Positions 1-8,400 of a stretch of 64,000 nt of DNA are shown here, piece after piece; position 1 is the stretch's first letter, and every line of letters starts with the position of its first letter. Source of the stretch: UBA6770 sp965661115 (GTDB lineage: Bacteria > Bacteroidota > Bacteroidia > Flavobacteriales_G > Salibacteraceae); the NCBI GenBank assembly GCA_965661115.1, contig CBFICO010000003.1, positions 1-64,000 of the forward strand, read 5' to 3'. A model generated the notes under the pieces. The model was not told where the DNA came from and did not search any database. It saw nothing but the letters and a program-made list of their open reading frames with translations. The position numbers were made by a program, and so were the translations under genes.

Positions 1-549
1 ATATAATAATTCAGCAGTTTCTTCTTTTTGAATTTCGTTGCTGGTAAAATAGGGTACACTTACTAAAGCAATCGGCTCTTCGTTAGCGCCTTTTAAAAAA
101 GTGAATGCAGAAAGTAAGTCTTCACCGTTTACGTATTCGTCTAACACGTAATGACCATTGTTTTTGTATATGGTGCTCAAAAGTTGGTCGCTCAATACTT
201 CAGGTAAAATTCCTTGGTCGAAATAATCGAAATTGGAAGAGGCTATCCACTTTCCTTCCATATCGTAGAGGTTAATCTCTAAACCGTGAATGTCTGATAA
301 TTCAACAATTTTTCGATGAAAGCTTCGAGTGTATAAAGCGTAAATATCTTCTTCTTTATCCTCTAAGAAATAGTTGAGTGCTGCGGTAATAGCCTTTTCT
401 TTTCTGGCTAATCGCTGGTTGTGATAGCGTTCATTTTCTATATGAGTGTACCAAATAGTAACAGCGCCGATTATTAAAAAGCTAATTACCACCACCAAAC
501 TGATGGACACATATATTCTGTTTCGAAGGCTTAAGGATTTAAATATCAT
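1..549 (-). CDS. Sensor histidine kinase-like protein, N-terminal part (runs off the window)
   Basis: This is an open frame of 183 codons from an ATG at 549 running leftwards out of the window with no stop, so only the N-terminus is visible. Residues about 12-35 form one strong membrane segment (YVSISLVVVISFLIIGAV). It is followed by a roughly 150-residue extracytoplasmic-looking domain with phrases such as NLYDMEGKWIASSNFDY and ALVSVPYF. A short Arg-rich start, one membrane anchor and a Cache-like sensing region are typical of Bacteroidota membrane sensor kinases. The HAMP and kinase domains would lie outside the window, so kinase identity is inferred. It is divergent from the gene at 690. 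A different Cache-containing membrane receptor is possible. Confidence 0.6.
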   Translation of the reverse strand, partial: MIFKSLSLRNRIYVSISLVVVISFLIIGAVTIWYTHIENERYHNQRLARKEKAITAALNYFLEDKEEDIYALYTRSFHRKIVELSDIHGLEINLYDMEGKWIASSNFDYFDQGILPEVLSDQLLSTIYKNNGHYVLDEYVNGEDLLSAFTFLKGANEEPIALVSVPYFTSNEIQKEETAELLY

Positions 550-640
550 GCTTGTGAGCAAATGTAAATTATCGTGAAGCTAAAATTATATTCCGCTGGA
601 AATATCAAAATGTGTTCCTTAAATTCAATGTTTTACAACT

Positions 641-668
641 TTGATTGTTGGAGCTTTGAGTAAATTTA
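641..668 (+). promoter_or_regulatory. Candidate Bacteroidota promoter for the YjbR-DUF502-EamA run
   Basis: A TTG (641-643) and TAAATTTA (661-668, one mismatch to TAnnTTTG) are separated by 17 bases, within the spacing known for Bacteroidota housekeeping promoters. The GTG start of the first gene is 21 bases downstream. Confidence 0.5.
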
Positions 669-689
669 CCGCATCAAAAGAAGTGAGCG

Positions 690-1046
690 GTGAACATTGA
701 ATGTTATAGAGATTTTTGCATTGCAAAACCCGGAGTTACAGAGGAGTTTCCTTTTGATAGCGAAACATTGGTTTTTAAAGTAATGGGAAAAATGTTCGCT
801 TTGTGTAACGTGGATGCTTTTGTGAGTGTTAATCTAAAATGCGACCCAGAAAGGGCAATAGAGTTACGTGAGCAATTCCAGGGAATTAAGCCGGGTTTTC
901 ACATGAGTAAAAAACACTGGAATACTGTTTCAGTGCTTTCAGATGTTCCACAAGAACTGGTTTACGAGCTAATTGATCATTCTTACAATTTGGTTGTAAA
1001 AGGTTTAAAAAAAGCTGATAGAGAAAAAATTATGAAAGATGCTTAA
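690..1046 (+). CDS. MmcQ/YjbR (DUF419) family DNA-binding-like protein
   Basis: This 118-residue protein matches the small YjbR/MmcQ family, with the typical opening KPGVTEEFPFD, the middle VFKVMGKMFAL and the late SKKHWNTV. Members have a CyaY-like alpha/beta fold resembling a double-wing DNA-binding motif; no cellular role is established. The start is GTG at 690. It places the family motif at the usual distance from the N-terminus, and no ATG offers a better alternative. The last 8 bases overlap the next gene, which suggests translational coupling to the DUF502 membrane protein. The family assignment is firm; the function is unknown. Confidence 0.85.
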   Translation: MNIECYRDFCIAKPGVTEEFPFDSETLVFKVMGKMFALCNVDAFVSVNLKCDPERAIELREQFQGIKPGFHMSKKHWNTVSVLSDVPQELVYELIDHSYNLVVKGLKKADREKIMKDA

Positions 1047-1617
1047 GCGAATAGGTACCTATTTTTTACAAGGGGTGCTGTTTACCGTGCCACTTGCGGT
1101 AACGTTATACGTAATTGTTGCGCTGCTTGGATTTATCGATGATATTTTACCAACCATACTTCCTTTTGACATTGATATCCCTGGTTTAGGCCTATTGATT
1201 TTGGTAATTGTTCTGGTTATTGTTGGATTATTAGGAAATACCGTAATTGCTACACCCATTAATTTTTGGTTTAAACGGTTACTAGATAAAGCACCAGTTA
1301 TCAAATCCATCTACACTTCAATTATGGATTTTACCGAAGCCATTGTTGGAGGAAAGAAGAAAAAATCCTCGCAACCTGTATTGGTCAAACTAAGCCCAGA
1401 TGTGGAGAAACCAGGCTTTATTACACAGTCTGATTTAAGCTCTTGGGGAGTATCAGAAGAAAAGGTAATGGTGTATTTGCCTCATAGTTATGGTTTTACG
1501 GGTAACATTTTTATCGTACCCAAGAAAAACGTAACACCTCTGAAGGTTAAATCAGCAGAAATGATGAAGACTATTCTAAGTGGTGGAGTAGCAGAATCTC
1601 AGTCTGACGAAGAATAA
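1039..1617 (+). CDS. DUF502 family membrane protein
   Basis: The 192-residue protein opens with two long hydrophobic helices (about residues 10-33 and 45-70, the second LGLLILVIVLVIVGLLG) and continues with a soluble beta-rich part containing VMVYLPHSYGFTGNIFIVPK. This is the architecture of the DUF502 (COG2928) membrane family of unknown function. The start codon lies inside the preceding YjbR gene and the next gene begins 2 bases after its stop, so the three genes from 690 to 2552 form one transcription unit. It ends in an acidic tail. Confidence 0.85.
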   Translation: MLKRIGTYFLQGVLFTVPLAVTLYVIVALLGFIDDILPTILPFDIDIPGLGLLILVIVLVIVGLLGNTVIATPINFWFKRLLDKAPVIKSIYTSIMDFTEAIVGGKKKKSSQPVLVKLSPDVEKPGFITQSDLSSWGVSEEKVMVYLPHSYGFTGNIFIVPKKNVTPLKVKSAEMMKTILSGGVAESQSDEE

Positions 1618-1619
1618 TC

Positions 1620-2552
1620 ATGCGCAGTTTTTTAAGCGATTATCGCTACCAAATAGCACTGCACCTTACTGTTTTTGTATGGGGTTTTACGGGTATTTTA
1701 GGCAAGCTGATAGAAGTTCCCTATTATTCTATTGTGTGGTATAGAATGCTCATTGCGGCTATTGGATTAGCAGCCTACGCATTATTCAAAAAATCAACGT
1801 TAAAAGTACCGTTAGCCCACGGGGCTCAATTTATTTTGGTTGGCTTTATAGTAGCAGCTCATTGGAGTACCTTTTTTCAGGCATTAAAGGTTTCCAATGT
1901 TTCTGTTGTGCTTACCACATTAGCTTCCGCCTCATTGTTTGTAGCATTCTTAGAACCTATTTTTTTTAAACGAAAAATTATACCCTATGAGGTGCTCTTT
2001 GGTTTGCTGGTAATTGTTGGTTTATCCATGATTTTCAATTTTGAGAATCAATACTATTTAGGGATTATTCTAGCAATAATATCTGCTTTTTTGGCCGCAT
2101 TATTTAGTACGATCAACGGGTTGTTAATTAGGAAGCATAAGGCGCGCATTATAACCTTTTACGAGATGGTTGGCGGTGTAATTGGGATGTCTATTTATAC
2201 CGTAATTTTTGAAAATGCTACACCAAAGGACTTCTCGCCAAGTGCGCTAGACACATTTTATCTGCTATTGTTAGGGCTAATTTGTACAGCTGTGGCCTTT
2301 GTAGTAAGCGTAGAGGTAATGAAAGAACTATCTCCATTTACAGTGAGCATTAGCATAAATATGGAACCTATTTACGCCATCATTTTAGCGTTGATTTTCT
2401 TTGGCGAATCGGAACAAATGACCTTGGGTTTTTATGGCGGTGCCGCATTAATTTTTGCTACGGTATTGGGTAACGCCGCTTTAAAATCAATACAGAAAAG
2501 AAGGAAACGAAAAGCTGAGAAAAAGGCTACTCAGCAGGTAACCATTCCTTAG
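1620..2552 (+). CDS. DMT-superfamily (EamA) transporter
   Basis: At 310 residues, with about ten predicted membrane helices in two EamA-type repeats (roughly residues 10-140 and 150-290), this is a drug/metabolite-family permease. The first repeat starts with HLTVFVWGFTGILGK, the usual opening helix. The second ends with IILALIFFGESEQMTLG, where the conserved Glu sits before the last helices. Substrates of EamA permeases (amino acids, nucleotides, metabolites) cannot be read from sequence. The C-terminus is a basic cytoplasmic tail. Its 3' end overlaps the convergent lipoprotein gene by 26 bases, so the transcripts are antisense to each other there. Confidence 0.85.
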   Translation: MRSFLSDYRYQIALHLTVFVWGFTGILGKLIEVPYYSIVWYRMLIAAIGLAAYALFKKSTLKVPLAHGAQFILVGFIVAAHWSTFFQALKVSNVSVVLTTLASASLFVAFLEPIFFKRKIIPYEVLFGLLVIVGLSMIFNFENQYYLGIILAIISAFLAALFSTINGLLIRKHKARIITFYEMVGGVIGMSIYTVIFENATPKDFSPSALDTFYLLLLGLICTAVAFVVSVEVMKELSPFTVSISINMEPIYAIILALIFFGESEQMTLGFYGGAALIFATVLGNAALKSIQKRRKRKAEKKATQQVTIP

Positions 2553-3381
2553 ATTTTTCGGGATGGTTTTCAATCCAGTCTATAATTCTTGCTTCGATGT
2601 CTTCCGGCTCAGTTGCACCTTTAAGGGCAAGCAAATATTCAGACATTTCATCGTCAGAAAAAACAATTTTCTTTAAAATTTTAGCAGCTTCCGGATATGA
2701 TTTTTCAAATCCTGGCCTTGCATATTTTCTGATTTCATCACCCTCTATAAATGAGTGAGTAGTATCCACCAAAAACTTTAAACCATACTCATGTATCTTC
2801 CAATGTGGCTTCCAAGCAGCAGTAACAAAGTTTTGGTTTTTGTCAATCATTAGTTGCAGTTGATTCACCAGTTCATCTTCAGTCATGCTAATCACTTGAG
2901 GTTTTAAACCGTATTGTTTCATGGCAGTTTTGGCCCCAATCATAACACCTGCATCTTTATTTACTCCATATAAAACATTGCCATAGCTAGAAGAGTCTTT
3001 CAATAAATCAGAAATAGAATCGACCTCGAAATAAGATGGTACAGCCATGCCCAATTGACATCCCTCGTAAACAGTCCCTAAATCTTCTACATCGTGCAAC
3101 TCGTATACATACACACCGTGCCCTTCTACCCAAGTATCCAAGAATAAATCAATCTTACCTGTGTTTAAATCGCCGTAAATACTTTCAATATGCTCATTTA
3201 TAATCTCTGCCGGAAAACCATTTTTTTCTAAGACAATTTTTCCCAAATAGTTCATGGAGCGACTAACCGCCCATTCTTCATTTCCGAGTTTAATTGGTCC
3301 TTTTGCCTTTTCTTCTGAGCATGAGAAAATAGTGGAGGAAATTGCTAAAATGGTGAGTATGTGGAGTGCTTTTTTTATCAT
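2527..3381 (-). CDS. Glycine betaine/proline ABC transporter-type substrate-binding lipoprotein
   Basis: The 284-residue protein has a lipoprotein signal peptide (lysines, hydrophobic stretch, STIFSC with the lipidated Cys at 21) followed by an OpuAC/ProX-like periplasmic binding fold. Family features include the opening LGNEEWAVSRSMNYLGK, DLFLDTWVEGH and VTAAWKPHWKIHEYGL. In this family aromatic residues form the quaternary-ammonium cage, and Trp is present at the expected places (DTW, AWKPHW). No ATPase or permease gene adjoins it, which is unusual because these proteins normally sit in an ABC operon. It may serve a distant transporter or act as a receptor. It converges on and overlaps the EamA gene. 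Confidence 0.8.
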   Translation of the reverse strand: MIKKALHILTILAISSTIFSCSEEKAKGPIKLGNEEWAVSRSMNYLGKIVLEKNGFPAEIINEHIESIYGDLNTGKIDLFLDTWVEGHGVYVYELHDVEDLGTVYEGCQLGMAVPSYFEVDSISDLLKDSSSYGNVLYGVNKDAGVMIGAKTAMKQYGLKPQVISMTEDELVNQLQLMIDKNQNFVTAAWKPHWKIHEYGLKFLVDTTHSFIEGDEIRKYARPGFEKSYPEAAKILKKIVFSDDEMSEYLLALKGATEPEDIEARIIDWIENHPEKSKEWLPAE

Positions 3382-3470
3382 GTTTACCGCTTTTTTTTGC
3401 AGGCTGCTAATTTAATGGATTTCTAAGACCTGTGCAGTTCATTTAAACGCTTTATAACAAGCCATTTCAT

Positions 3471-3478
3471 TACATTTG
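3471..3478 (+). promoter_or_regulatory. Promoter -7 box for pheT
   Basis: TACATTTG matches TAnnTTTG exactly and lies 25 bases before the pheT ATG. It is followed directly by the GC-rich stretch CCGCGCC and then TAAAACGCTA. The same box and downstream sequence recur before rimP at 46031. No clear upstream TTG is visible. Confidence 0.55.
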
Positions 3479-3503
3479 CCGCGCCTAAAACGCTATTACT
3501 GAT

Positions 3504-5930
3504 ATGAAGATTTCTTACAATTGGCTAAAAGATTATTTAGACTTTGATTTAACACCAAAACAAGTTGATGAATTTCTTACCGATTCTGGTTTAGAAGTAG
3601 AGGGAGTAGAAGAATTTGAGCAAGTTAAAGGTGGATTAAAAGGTCTTGTAATTGGAGAGGTAATTTCTTGTAATCAACACCCAAATGCAGATAGGCTAAA
3701 AGTAACAGAAGTAAATATTGGAACGGATAGAAATCTGCCAATTGTGTGCGGTGCCCCCAATGTTGCTGCAGGCCAAAAAGTAGTTGTTGCAACGGTTGGA
3801 ACCAAGTTGTACCCTTCTGATGGTGAGTCTTTTGAAATCAAAAAATCTAAAATTAGAGGAGAGGTTTCTGAAGGAATGATTTGCGCAGAAGACGAAATCG
3901 GATTAGGCAAAAGTCATGCTGGTATTATGGTGTTAGCAGATACGGCTCAAGTGGGTCAATCTGCTGCTGAGTTTTTTGATTTGGCGTCTGATTATACCAT
4001 AGAAATTGGCCTTACACCAAATAGAGCGGATGGCATGAGTCATTACGGTGTTGCCAGAGATTTGACCGCTGTACTCAAACAAAAAAAGATAGAAAGTGGT
4101 GGGCTTAAGTTGCCTAATATTGAGTCGTTTAAAGCCGGAGACAAAAAACTATCTATTGAAGTTGCTGACCACGATTTATGTCCTAGGTATGTAGGCGTAA
4201 AAATTTCAAATCTAACCGTTGCAGACTCACCCGAGTGGCTGCAAAACAGACTCAAAGCTATTGGGTTAAATCCGATAAACAATGTGGTTGATGTAACCAA
4301 TTACGTATTGCATGAATTGGGGCAACCTTTGCACGCTTTTGATGCGTCTAAAATTAGCGGAGATAAAGTAGTGGTTAAGACTTTGCCGGAAGGAACCAAG
4401 TTTAAAACCTTGGACGAAGTTGAACGAACTTTATCAGCAAACGACTTAATGATTTGCAATGCTGAAGAGGGAATGTGCATTGCCGGTGTTTTTGGAGGTC
4501 TGGATTCAGGTGTAACAGAAAACACAACAGAGATTTTCTTGGAGTCGGCATATTTCAACCCTGTTTCAGTGCGTAAAACGGCTAAACGCCATGGATTAAA
4601 TACCGATGCTTCTTTCCGTTTTGAAAGAGGAATTGATCCAAATATTACGGTTATTGCTGCCAAAAGAGCGGCCTTGTTGTTACAGGAAATAGCAGGTGGA
4701 GAAGTTTCTTCTGAGCTTGTAGACATCTATCCAAATCCAATAGCAGGGTTTAATGTTAGGCTAGATTTCAAGTATTGCGATACGCTAGTTGGAACGTCTA
4801 TCGATAGAAATGAAATAATTTCAATTCTAGAAAGTCTTGATATTGAGGTGACCAATCAAGACGATGCAGGACTAGACTTGTTGGTACCTGCTTACAGAAA
4901 TGATGTATTGCGCCCTGCAGATATAGTTGAAGAAATACTGCGCATTTATGGTTACAACAATATCCCATTTCCTGAGCGAATGGGTATTTCAATTGCTGAT
5001 TCGCCTGCAATTAATGTGGAAGTGTTGCGTAGAAAAATCTACGATCACCTTACCAGCTTGGGCTACACCGAAATGATTCACAATAGCCTTACCTCAAAAG
5101 CATTTTATGAGGATAGCAATGATGTGGTAAACATCCTCAACCCATTGAGTAACGATTTGGCGGTACTTAGAGCTAACATGTTATTTCAAGGGCTTGAAAC
5201 CATTGCCTACAATCAAAATAGAGGTCAGAGTGATTTGAAAGTGTTTGAGTTTGGTAAAACCTACCATCAATACCCAGATAAAAGAGAGGAAAAGGAAAGT
5301 TTGGTGGTTTACTTAACGGGTAACCAAAATGCTGCTTCTTGGAAAGGAAAAGAAACGGCGGCAGAGTACTTTGAACTAAAAGGAATTGCAGAAAATTTAT
5401 TGCAAAAGGTGGGTGTTTCAATTGCTGCATTTAAAACTAAACCGAGTAAGCATAAAAACTTAGCTTTTGGGCTGGATTTATATTCTGGAAAAATGCAGAT
5501 AGGTGCTGTTGGCCAGGTTAGCAAAGAAACTATCAACGCATTTGGCGTAAAACAACCCGTATTTTACTTGCAATTAAATTGGGATGCCGTAGTAACGGTT
5601 TTAACGCATAAAAAAGTAAAGTATAAACCTGTTCCGAAGTTCCCAGGTACCAGAAGAGACTTGGCGCTTGTAGTAGATGCTAAAGTTGATTTTCAAGAAA
5701 TAAGAAATGTGGCTTTGCAAACTGAAAGAAACTTGTTGAAAGAGGTTTCAATTTTCGATGTATACCAAGGCAAAGGTTTGGAACCGGGCACAAAAAGCTA
5801 CGCAGTGGGTTTTGAATTTTTAGATCCAGAAAAAACCCTCACAGATAAAGTAGTAGACAAATCCATAAAAAAGATTTACCAGCAGCTAGAGCGACAAGTT
5901 GGAGCTAAGTTGAGAGCTGGGGAGATATAG
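3504..5930 (+). CDS. pheT: Phenylalanine-tRNA ligase beta subunit
   Basis: This full-length 808-residue PheRS beta chain pairs with PheS to charge tRNA-Phe in the cytoplasm. Domains read in order: an N-terminal part with KISYNWLKDYLDF; an EMAP/OB tRNA-binding domain (about 40-150, with CNQHPNADRLKV); the B3/B4 editing region (including LTPNRADGMSHYGVARDL); B5 (about 405-475); a catalytic-like core; and the C-terminal anticodon-binding FDX-ACB domain (about 712-805, starting KFPGTRRDLALVV). pheS is not next to it, which is common in Bacteroidota, where the subunits are unlinked. It is transcribed alone from the promoter just upstream and converges with trmL. Confidence 0.97.
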   Translation: MKISYNWLKDYLDFDLTPKQVDEFLTDSGLEVEGVEEFEQVKGGLKGLVIGEVISCNQHPNADRLKVTEVNIGTDRNLPIVCGAPNVAAGQKVVVATVGTKLYPSDGESFEIKKSKIRGEVSEGMICAEDEIGLGKSHAGIMVLADTAQVGQSAAEFFDLASDYTIEIGLTPNRADGMSHYGVARDLTAVLKQKKIESGGLKLPNIESFKAGDKKLSIEVADHDLCPRYVGVKISNLTVADSPEWLQNRLKAIGLNPINNVVDVTNYVLHELGQPLHAFDASKISGDKVVVKTLPEGTKFKTLDEVERTLSANDLMICNAEEGMCIAGVFGGLDSGVTENTTEIFLESAYFNPVSVRKTAKRHGLNTDASFRFERGIDPNITVIAAKRAALLLQEIAGGEVSSELVDIYPNPIAGFNVRLDFKYCDTLVGTSIDRNEIISILESLDIEVTNQDDAGLDLLVPAYRNDVLRPADIVEEILRIYGYNNIPFPERMGISIADSPAINVEVLRRKIYDHLTSLGYTEMIHNSLTSKAFYEDSNDVVNILNPLSNDLAVLRANMLFQGLETIAYNQNRGQSDLKVFEFGKTYHQYPDKREEKESLVVYLTGNQNAASWKGKETAAEYFELKGIAENLLQKVGVSIAAFKTKPSKHKNLAFGLDLYSGKMQIGAVGQVSKETINAFGVKQPVFYLQLNWDAVVTVLTHKKVKYKPVPKFPGTRRDLALVVDAKVDFQEIRNVALQTERNLLKEVSIFDVYQGKGLEPGTKSYAVGFEFLDPEKTLTDKVVDKSIKKIYQQLERQVGAKLRAGEI

Positions 5931-5992
5931 TTGCTTAATTTCCAACGATCTAATATTCAATGCATTATTGTAATTGAAAATTGATTATTGAA

Positions 5993-6451
5993 TCATTGCT
6001 TTCCTAATTGCCTAATTCCTTCATAGACAACAATAGCAACTGAGTTGGCCAAGTTTAAACTTCTGATGTGATCACTGAACATCGGAATTTTAAAGCATTT
6101 TTCTTTGTTTGCCTCTACCAAGTCTTTTGGTAAACCAACCGATTCTTTTCCGAAAACCACATACATATCTTCTTTAAAATCAATGGAGTAAAAATCGTTT
6201 TCTCCGTGACTACTCATAAATACCAGTTCAGCTTTCGGGTGTTTACTGGTAAAGTCTTCCCAAGATTCGTGCACGTGTAAATCCACATGTTTCCAGTAGT
6301 CTAATCCAGAGCGTTTTACTCTAGAGTCGTCAATATCAAAACCCAAAGGTTTTATGAGATGCAACTTGCAACCTGAGGCCAAACTTAAACGACCGATGTT
6401 TCCAGTATTGTTGGGTATTTCAGGTTCGAGAAGTACTATGTTTAGTGCCAT
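5993..6451 (-). CDS. trmL: tRNA (cytidine(34)-2'-O)-methyltransferase
   Basis: This 152-residue SPOUT methyltransferase has the TrmL signature blocks: LLEPEIPNNTGNIGRL at the N-terminus, VVFGKESVGLP in the middle (SAM-binding knot) and IPMFSDHIRSLNLANSVAI at the knot's C-terminal loop. It methylates the 2'-O of the wobble nucleotide of tRNA-Leu isoacceptors. Length is that of the minimal TrmL family with no extra RNA-binding domain. It is convergent with pheT, with 62 bases between the stops, and may be co-transcribed with the HAD gene upstream of it. Confidence 0.92.
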   Translation of the reverse strand: MALNIVLLEPEIPNNTGNIGRLSLASGCKLHLIKPLGFDIDDSRVKRSGLDYWKHVDLHVHESWEDFTSKHPKAELVFMSSHGENDFYSIDFKEDMYVVFGKESVGLPKDLVEANKEKCFKIPMFSDHIRSLNLANSVAIVVYEGIRQLGKQ

Positions 6452-6484
6452 ATTTTTATAATTAGAATACTTAATGTTTGCGTC

Positions 6485-6504
6485 ATTCCCGCGCAGGCGG
6501 GAAT
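6485..6504. repeat. Short perfect inverted repeat (foldback), dispersed-repeat type
   Basis: ATTCCCGC (6485-6492) and GCGGGAAT (6497-6504) form a perfect 8-bp stem around the loop GCAG. It lies between the trmL start and the HAD gene stop. No T-run follows on either strand, so it is a poor intrinsic terminator. Elements of this shape (cattcccgc...gcgggaat) occur as scattered intergenic repeats in many bacteria. Confidence 0.6.
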
Positions 6505-6535
6505 CTCAAAGTTTTTAGAAGGCATAAGTTTTACT

Positions 6536-7360
6536 TTAAATTTTCGAGGTTATAAATTTAACCACAGCATCGTCATCACAATGACCAATGATACCGGTTG
6601 CTAGTTGTTTTAACTCTTCTCGTGCGTTTGCGGTAGCGTATGCCTCATCTGCAACTTCAAACATGGGAATATCGTTCAGATTGTCTCCAAATACAATGGT
6701 TTTTTCGGGATTAAAAGTTTGCTTTAAATATTCAATTCCGCTGGCTTTTGTAGAATTGAGCGCAGTAAATTCCAACCAATAGGCGCTTTTGTAATACACA
6801 TCTTCGGCAAAGTGAACTTCGAGTGAAGTTTGTTTTTCAACCTCACTTTTTAGTCGGGCTAAAGCATCAAATTCGCCAATAGTAATAAGGGTAATGGTGT
6901 GTTCTTGTTTGGCTTTAGTAAAGTCTTTAACTTCTTTGAAGCGCTTGTCTTTTTGAGCTATTCTGGTATTGATATAGGTTGCCATGTGCGAGTTGGAAAT
7001 CTGCTTATAAAAAGCTGAGGGTTGGTTCGCGGTATCCAAAGTAAATACTATGGGTTCTAGTTGATTGATTTGGCAGAGGTCAAATAAGATTTTTACATCC
7101 GATTTAGGTATAAAATTTTGAGCAACGTTTTCTTTCTGAACGGGGTCGTAAACCAATACGCCATTGTATAAAACCACCGGAAGTTGCAGGTCCAACCCTT
7201 TTATTATGGGTTGCGTCGAATCCCACGAGCGTGCTGTAGCTATAGTAAAGTTTAACCCTGCAGATATAAGTTGATTAAGTTGCTGCAAACTAAAAGTCGA
7301 TAGTTTTCCCTTGCTGTTAAGCAGTGTACCATCTAAATCCGAAATGTATAGTTCGTGCAT
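6536..7360 (-). CDS. Cof-type HAD-IIB family phosphatase
   Basis: The 274-residue protein carries all HAD motifs of the Cof/YidA group. Motif I is ISDLDGTLLNSKG near the N-terminus with both catalytic Asp. Motif II is the Thr/Ser of TIATARSWD, and the C2B cap begins after PVVLYNGVLVYD. Motif III is the Lys in the SGIEYLK region, and motif IV is VFGDNLNDIPMFEVAD. Enzymes of this type dephosphorylate sugar phosphates, flavin or pyridoxal phosphates; the substrate cannot be told. The ATG at 7360 places motif I at residues 6-10, as usual. Confidence 0.9.
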   Translation of the reverse strand: MHELYISDLDGTLLNSKGKLSTFSLQQLNQLISAGLNFTIATARSWDSTQPIIKGLDLQLPVVLYNGVLVYDPVQKENVAQNFIPKSDVKILFDLCQINQLEPIVFTLDTANQPSAFYKQISNSHMATYINTRIAQKDKRFKEVKDFTKAKQEHTITLITIGEFDALARLKSEVEKQTSLEVHFAEDVYYKSAYWLEFTALNSTKASGIEYLKQTFNPEKTIVFGDNLNDIPMFEVADEAYATANAREELKQLATGIIGHCDDDAVVKFITSKI

Positions 7361-7520
7361 GTTGAGATTTTGGAGGCAAAGAAAGCAATTGGAACTACAA
7401 GTTTATATTGCCATAAATGTGTAAAACCTCGCTGACTACGAAAAATAGAATGCATACTTTTATGTGCTTATAATTACTTACTACCGTTTACAAATAGATA
7501 GGTGCGTTTGGGCCCTAGTT

Positions 7521-8255
7521 GTGCACAAGCTAGCTAAAATAAGAGATTCGATAACTTTCATACTACTTTCTTTATTCTCATTAGTTGCTTGCGAATCTGA
7601 GAACGAGACTAGACTCCAAGAACCTGAACCCTCGGAAAATGTTGTTATTGATTCTCAAGTTGAGGAACCATTTGAATCGATAGAGCTTGATTATGGCTTT
7701 AAAATAGTTCTCGGACAGAAAGAAGATTTTCAATCTTTCGTGACTTTCTCCAGAATGGAACTAAGTAGGAATGGAAACCTAATTTTTATTGACAGCTCGT
7801 TGACTGAATATCAAGCACCGAATGGTATGTATTCTATTTTTTCAATTCTAGACACCAACACGTTTGAAATTCTGCTTGAAGTAAATGATAAGCCGAGTCG
7901 AAACTATCTAAAAAGGCTAATTATCTCAAAAGGAAAAGTTCTGCGTGAAGATAAACTACCTTCATTTATTGGAAAGTCAATTGAGGTATTCGGAAACGGG
8001 CTAGAATATTATTTCGGATATTGGGATTACGCCCAAGTTTGGGGCGAAAACAATGAATTAACTGCCTATAACCCTCTATTAGTTTTCAAAAGTTCAGAAA
8101 GTGGACTGACTTTGGATTCTGCGTTGACCATTCAGCAAAACGAGAAAATCTATGGGCAATTCAGCGGATACAGATTTAGCGAATCAATCGAAGTACCTGT
8201 AGAATCCTTAGAGAAATTTAATAGGCATATTGATAGTCTGAAAAACATAAAATAA
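7521..8255 (+). CDS. Orphan lipoprotein of unknown function (cassette-like gene)
   Basis: I do not recognise the family. The frame is open from 7464, but the GTG at 7521 is the more likely start. It gives MHKLAKIRDSITFILLSL, a normal lipoprotein signal peptide, ending in LVAC with the lipidated Cys followed by an acidic linker (ESENETRLQEPEPSENV). The mature 220 residues are a soluble, beta-rich mixture with no motif I can name. The gene stands alone between a HAD gene and hutU. It is followed by a long foldback (8266-8393), and the sequence GTTGTGC at its start and GTTATAT at the end of the foldback share the form GTTRTRY. Horizontal acquisition as a cassette is an inference. Confidence 0.6.
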   Translation: MHKLAKIRDSITFILLSLFSLVACESENETRLQEPEPSENVVIDSQVEEPFESIELDYGFKIVLGQKEDFQSFVTFSRMELSRNGNLIFIDSSLTEYQAPNGMYSIFSILDTNTFEILLEVNDKPSRNYLKRLIISKGKVLREDKLPSFIGKSIEVFGNGLEYYFGYWDYAQVWGENNELTAYNPLLVFKSSESGLTLDSALTIQQNEKIYGQFSGYRFSESIEVPVESLEKFNRHIDSLKNIK

Positions 8256-8265
8256 CCGCCAGTGC

Positions 8266-8393
8266 ATAACAGCACCCATATGAGTAATAGGCCGAGTTGA
8301 GTAAATTTGATACGAATGAAATTTAATAACCCAAACCCAAGACCCGGAGAGTGTGCCACGAAAGGCCTACTACTCATGGCCGCGGGGCGTTAT
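8266..8393. repeat. Long imperfect foldback, attC-like in shape
   Basis: Arm ATGAGTAATAGGCC (8280-8293) pairs with GGCCTACTACTCAT (8364-8377) with 13 of 14 matches. Further out, ATAAC (8266-8270), GC and CCC pair with GGG, GC and GTTAT (8389-8393), leaving unpaired A residues in the left arm. Inside the 70-base loop a second hairpin is possible (TAAATTT 8302-8308 with AAATTTA 8319-8325). The outer ends fit RYAYAAC and GTTRTRY, close to the RYYYAAC/GTTRRRY ends of integron attC sites. It could also act as a terminator between the convergent genes. No integrase is visible. Confidence 0.6.
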
Positions 8394-8400
8394 ATTTCAC

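Noticed and set aside
4043..4726. Open frames on the minus strand inside pheT and similar frames inside other large genes
   Set aside because: They lie entirely inside well-supported genes, have no family features and show compositions expected of out-of-frame reading.
5931..5992. Terminator between pheT and trmL
   Set aside because: ATTCAAT and ATTGAAT can pair, but they are far apart, AT-only and lack a T-run next to the stem.
7464..7520. Longer ATG start at 7464 for the orphan lipoprotein
   Set aside because: It would put about 19 extra residues with a Cys and a Trp before a normal lipoprotein signal. GTG 7521 gives the right signal length, though this is not proven.
8266..8393. CRISPR or insertion sequence at the foldback
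   Set aside because: Only one foldback, no regularly spaced direct repeats, no transposase frame and no target-site duplication are visible.
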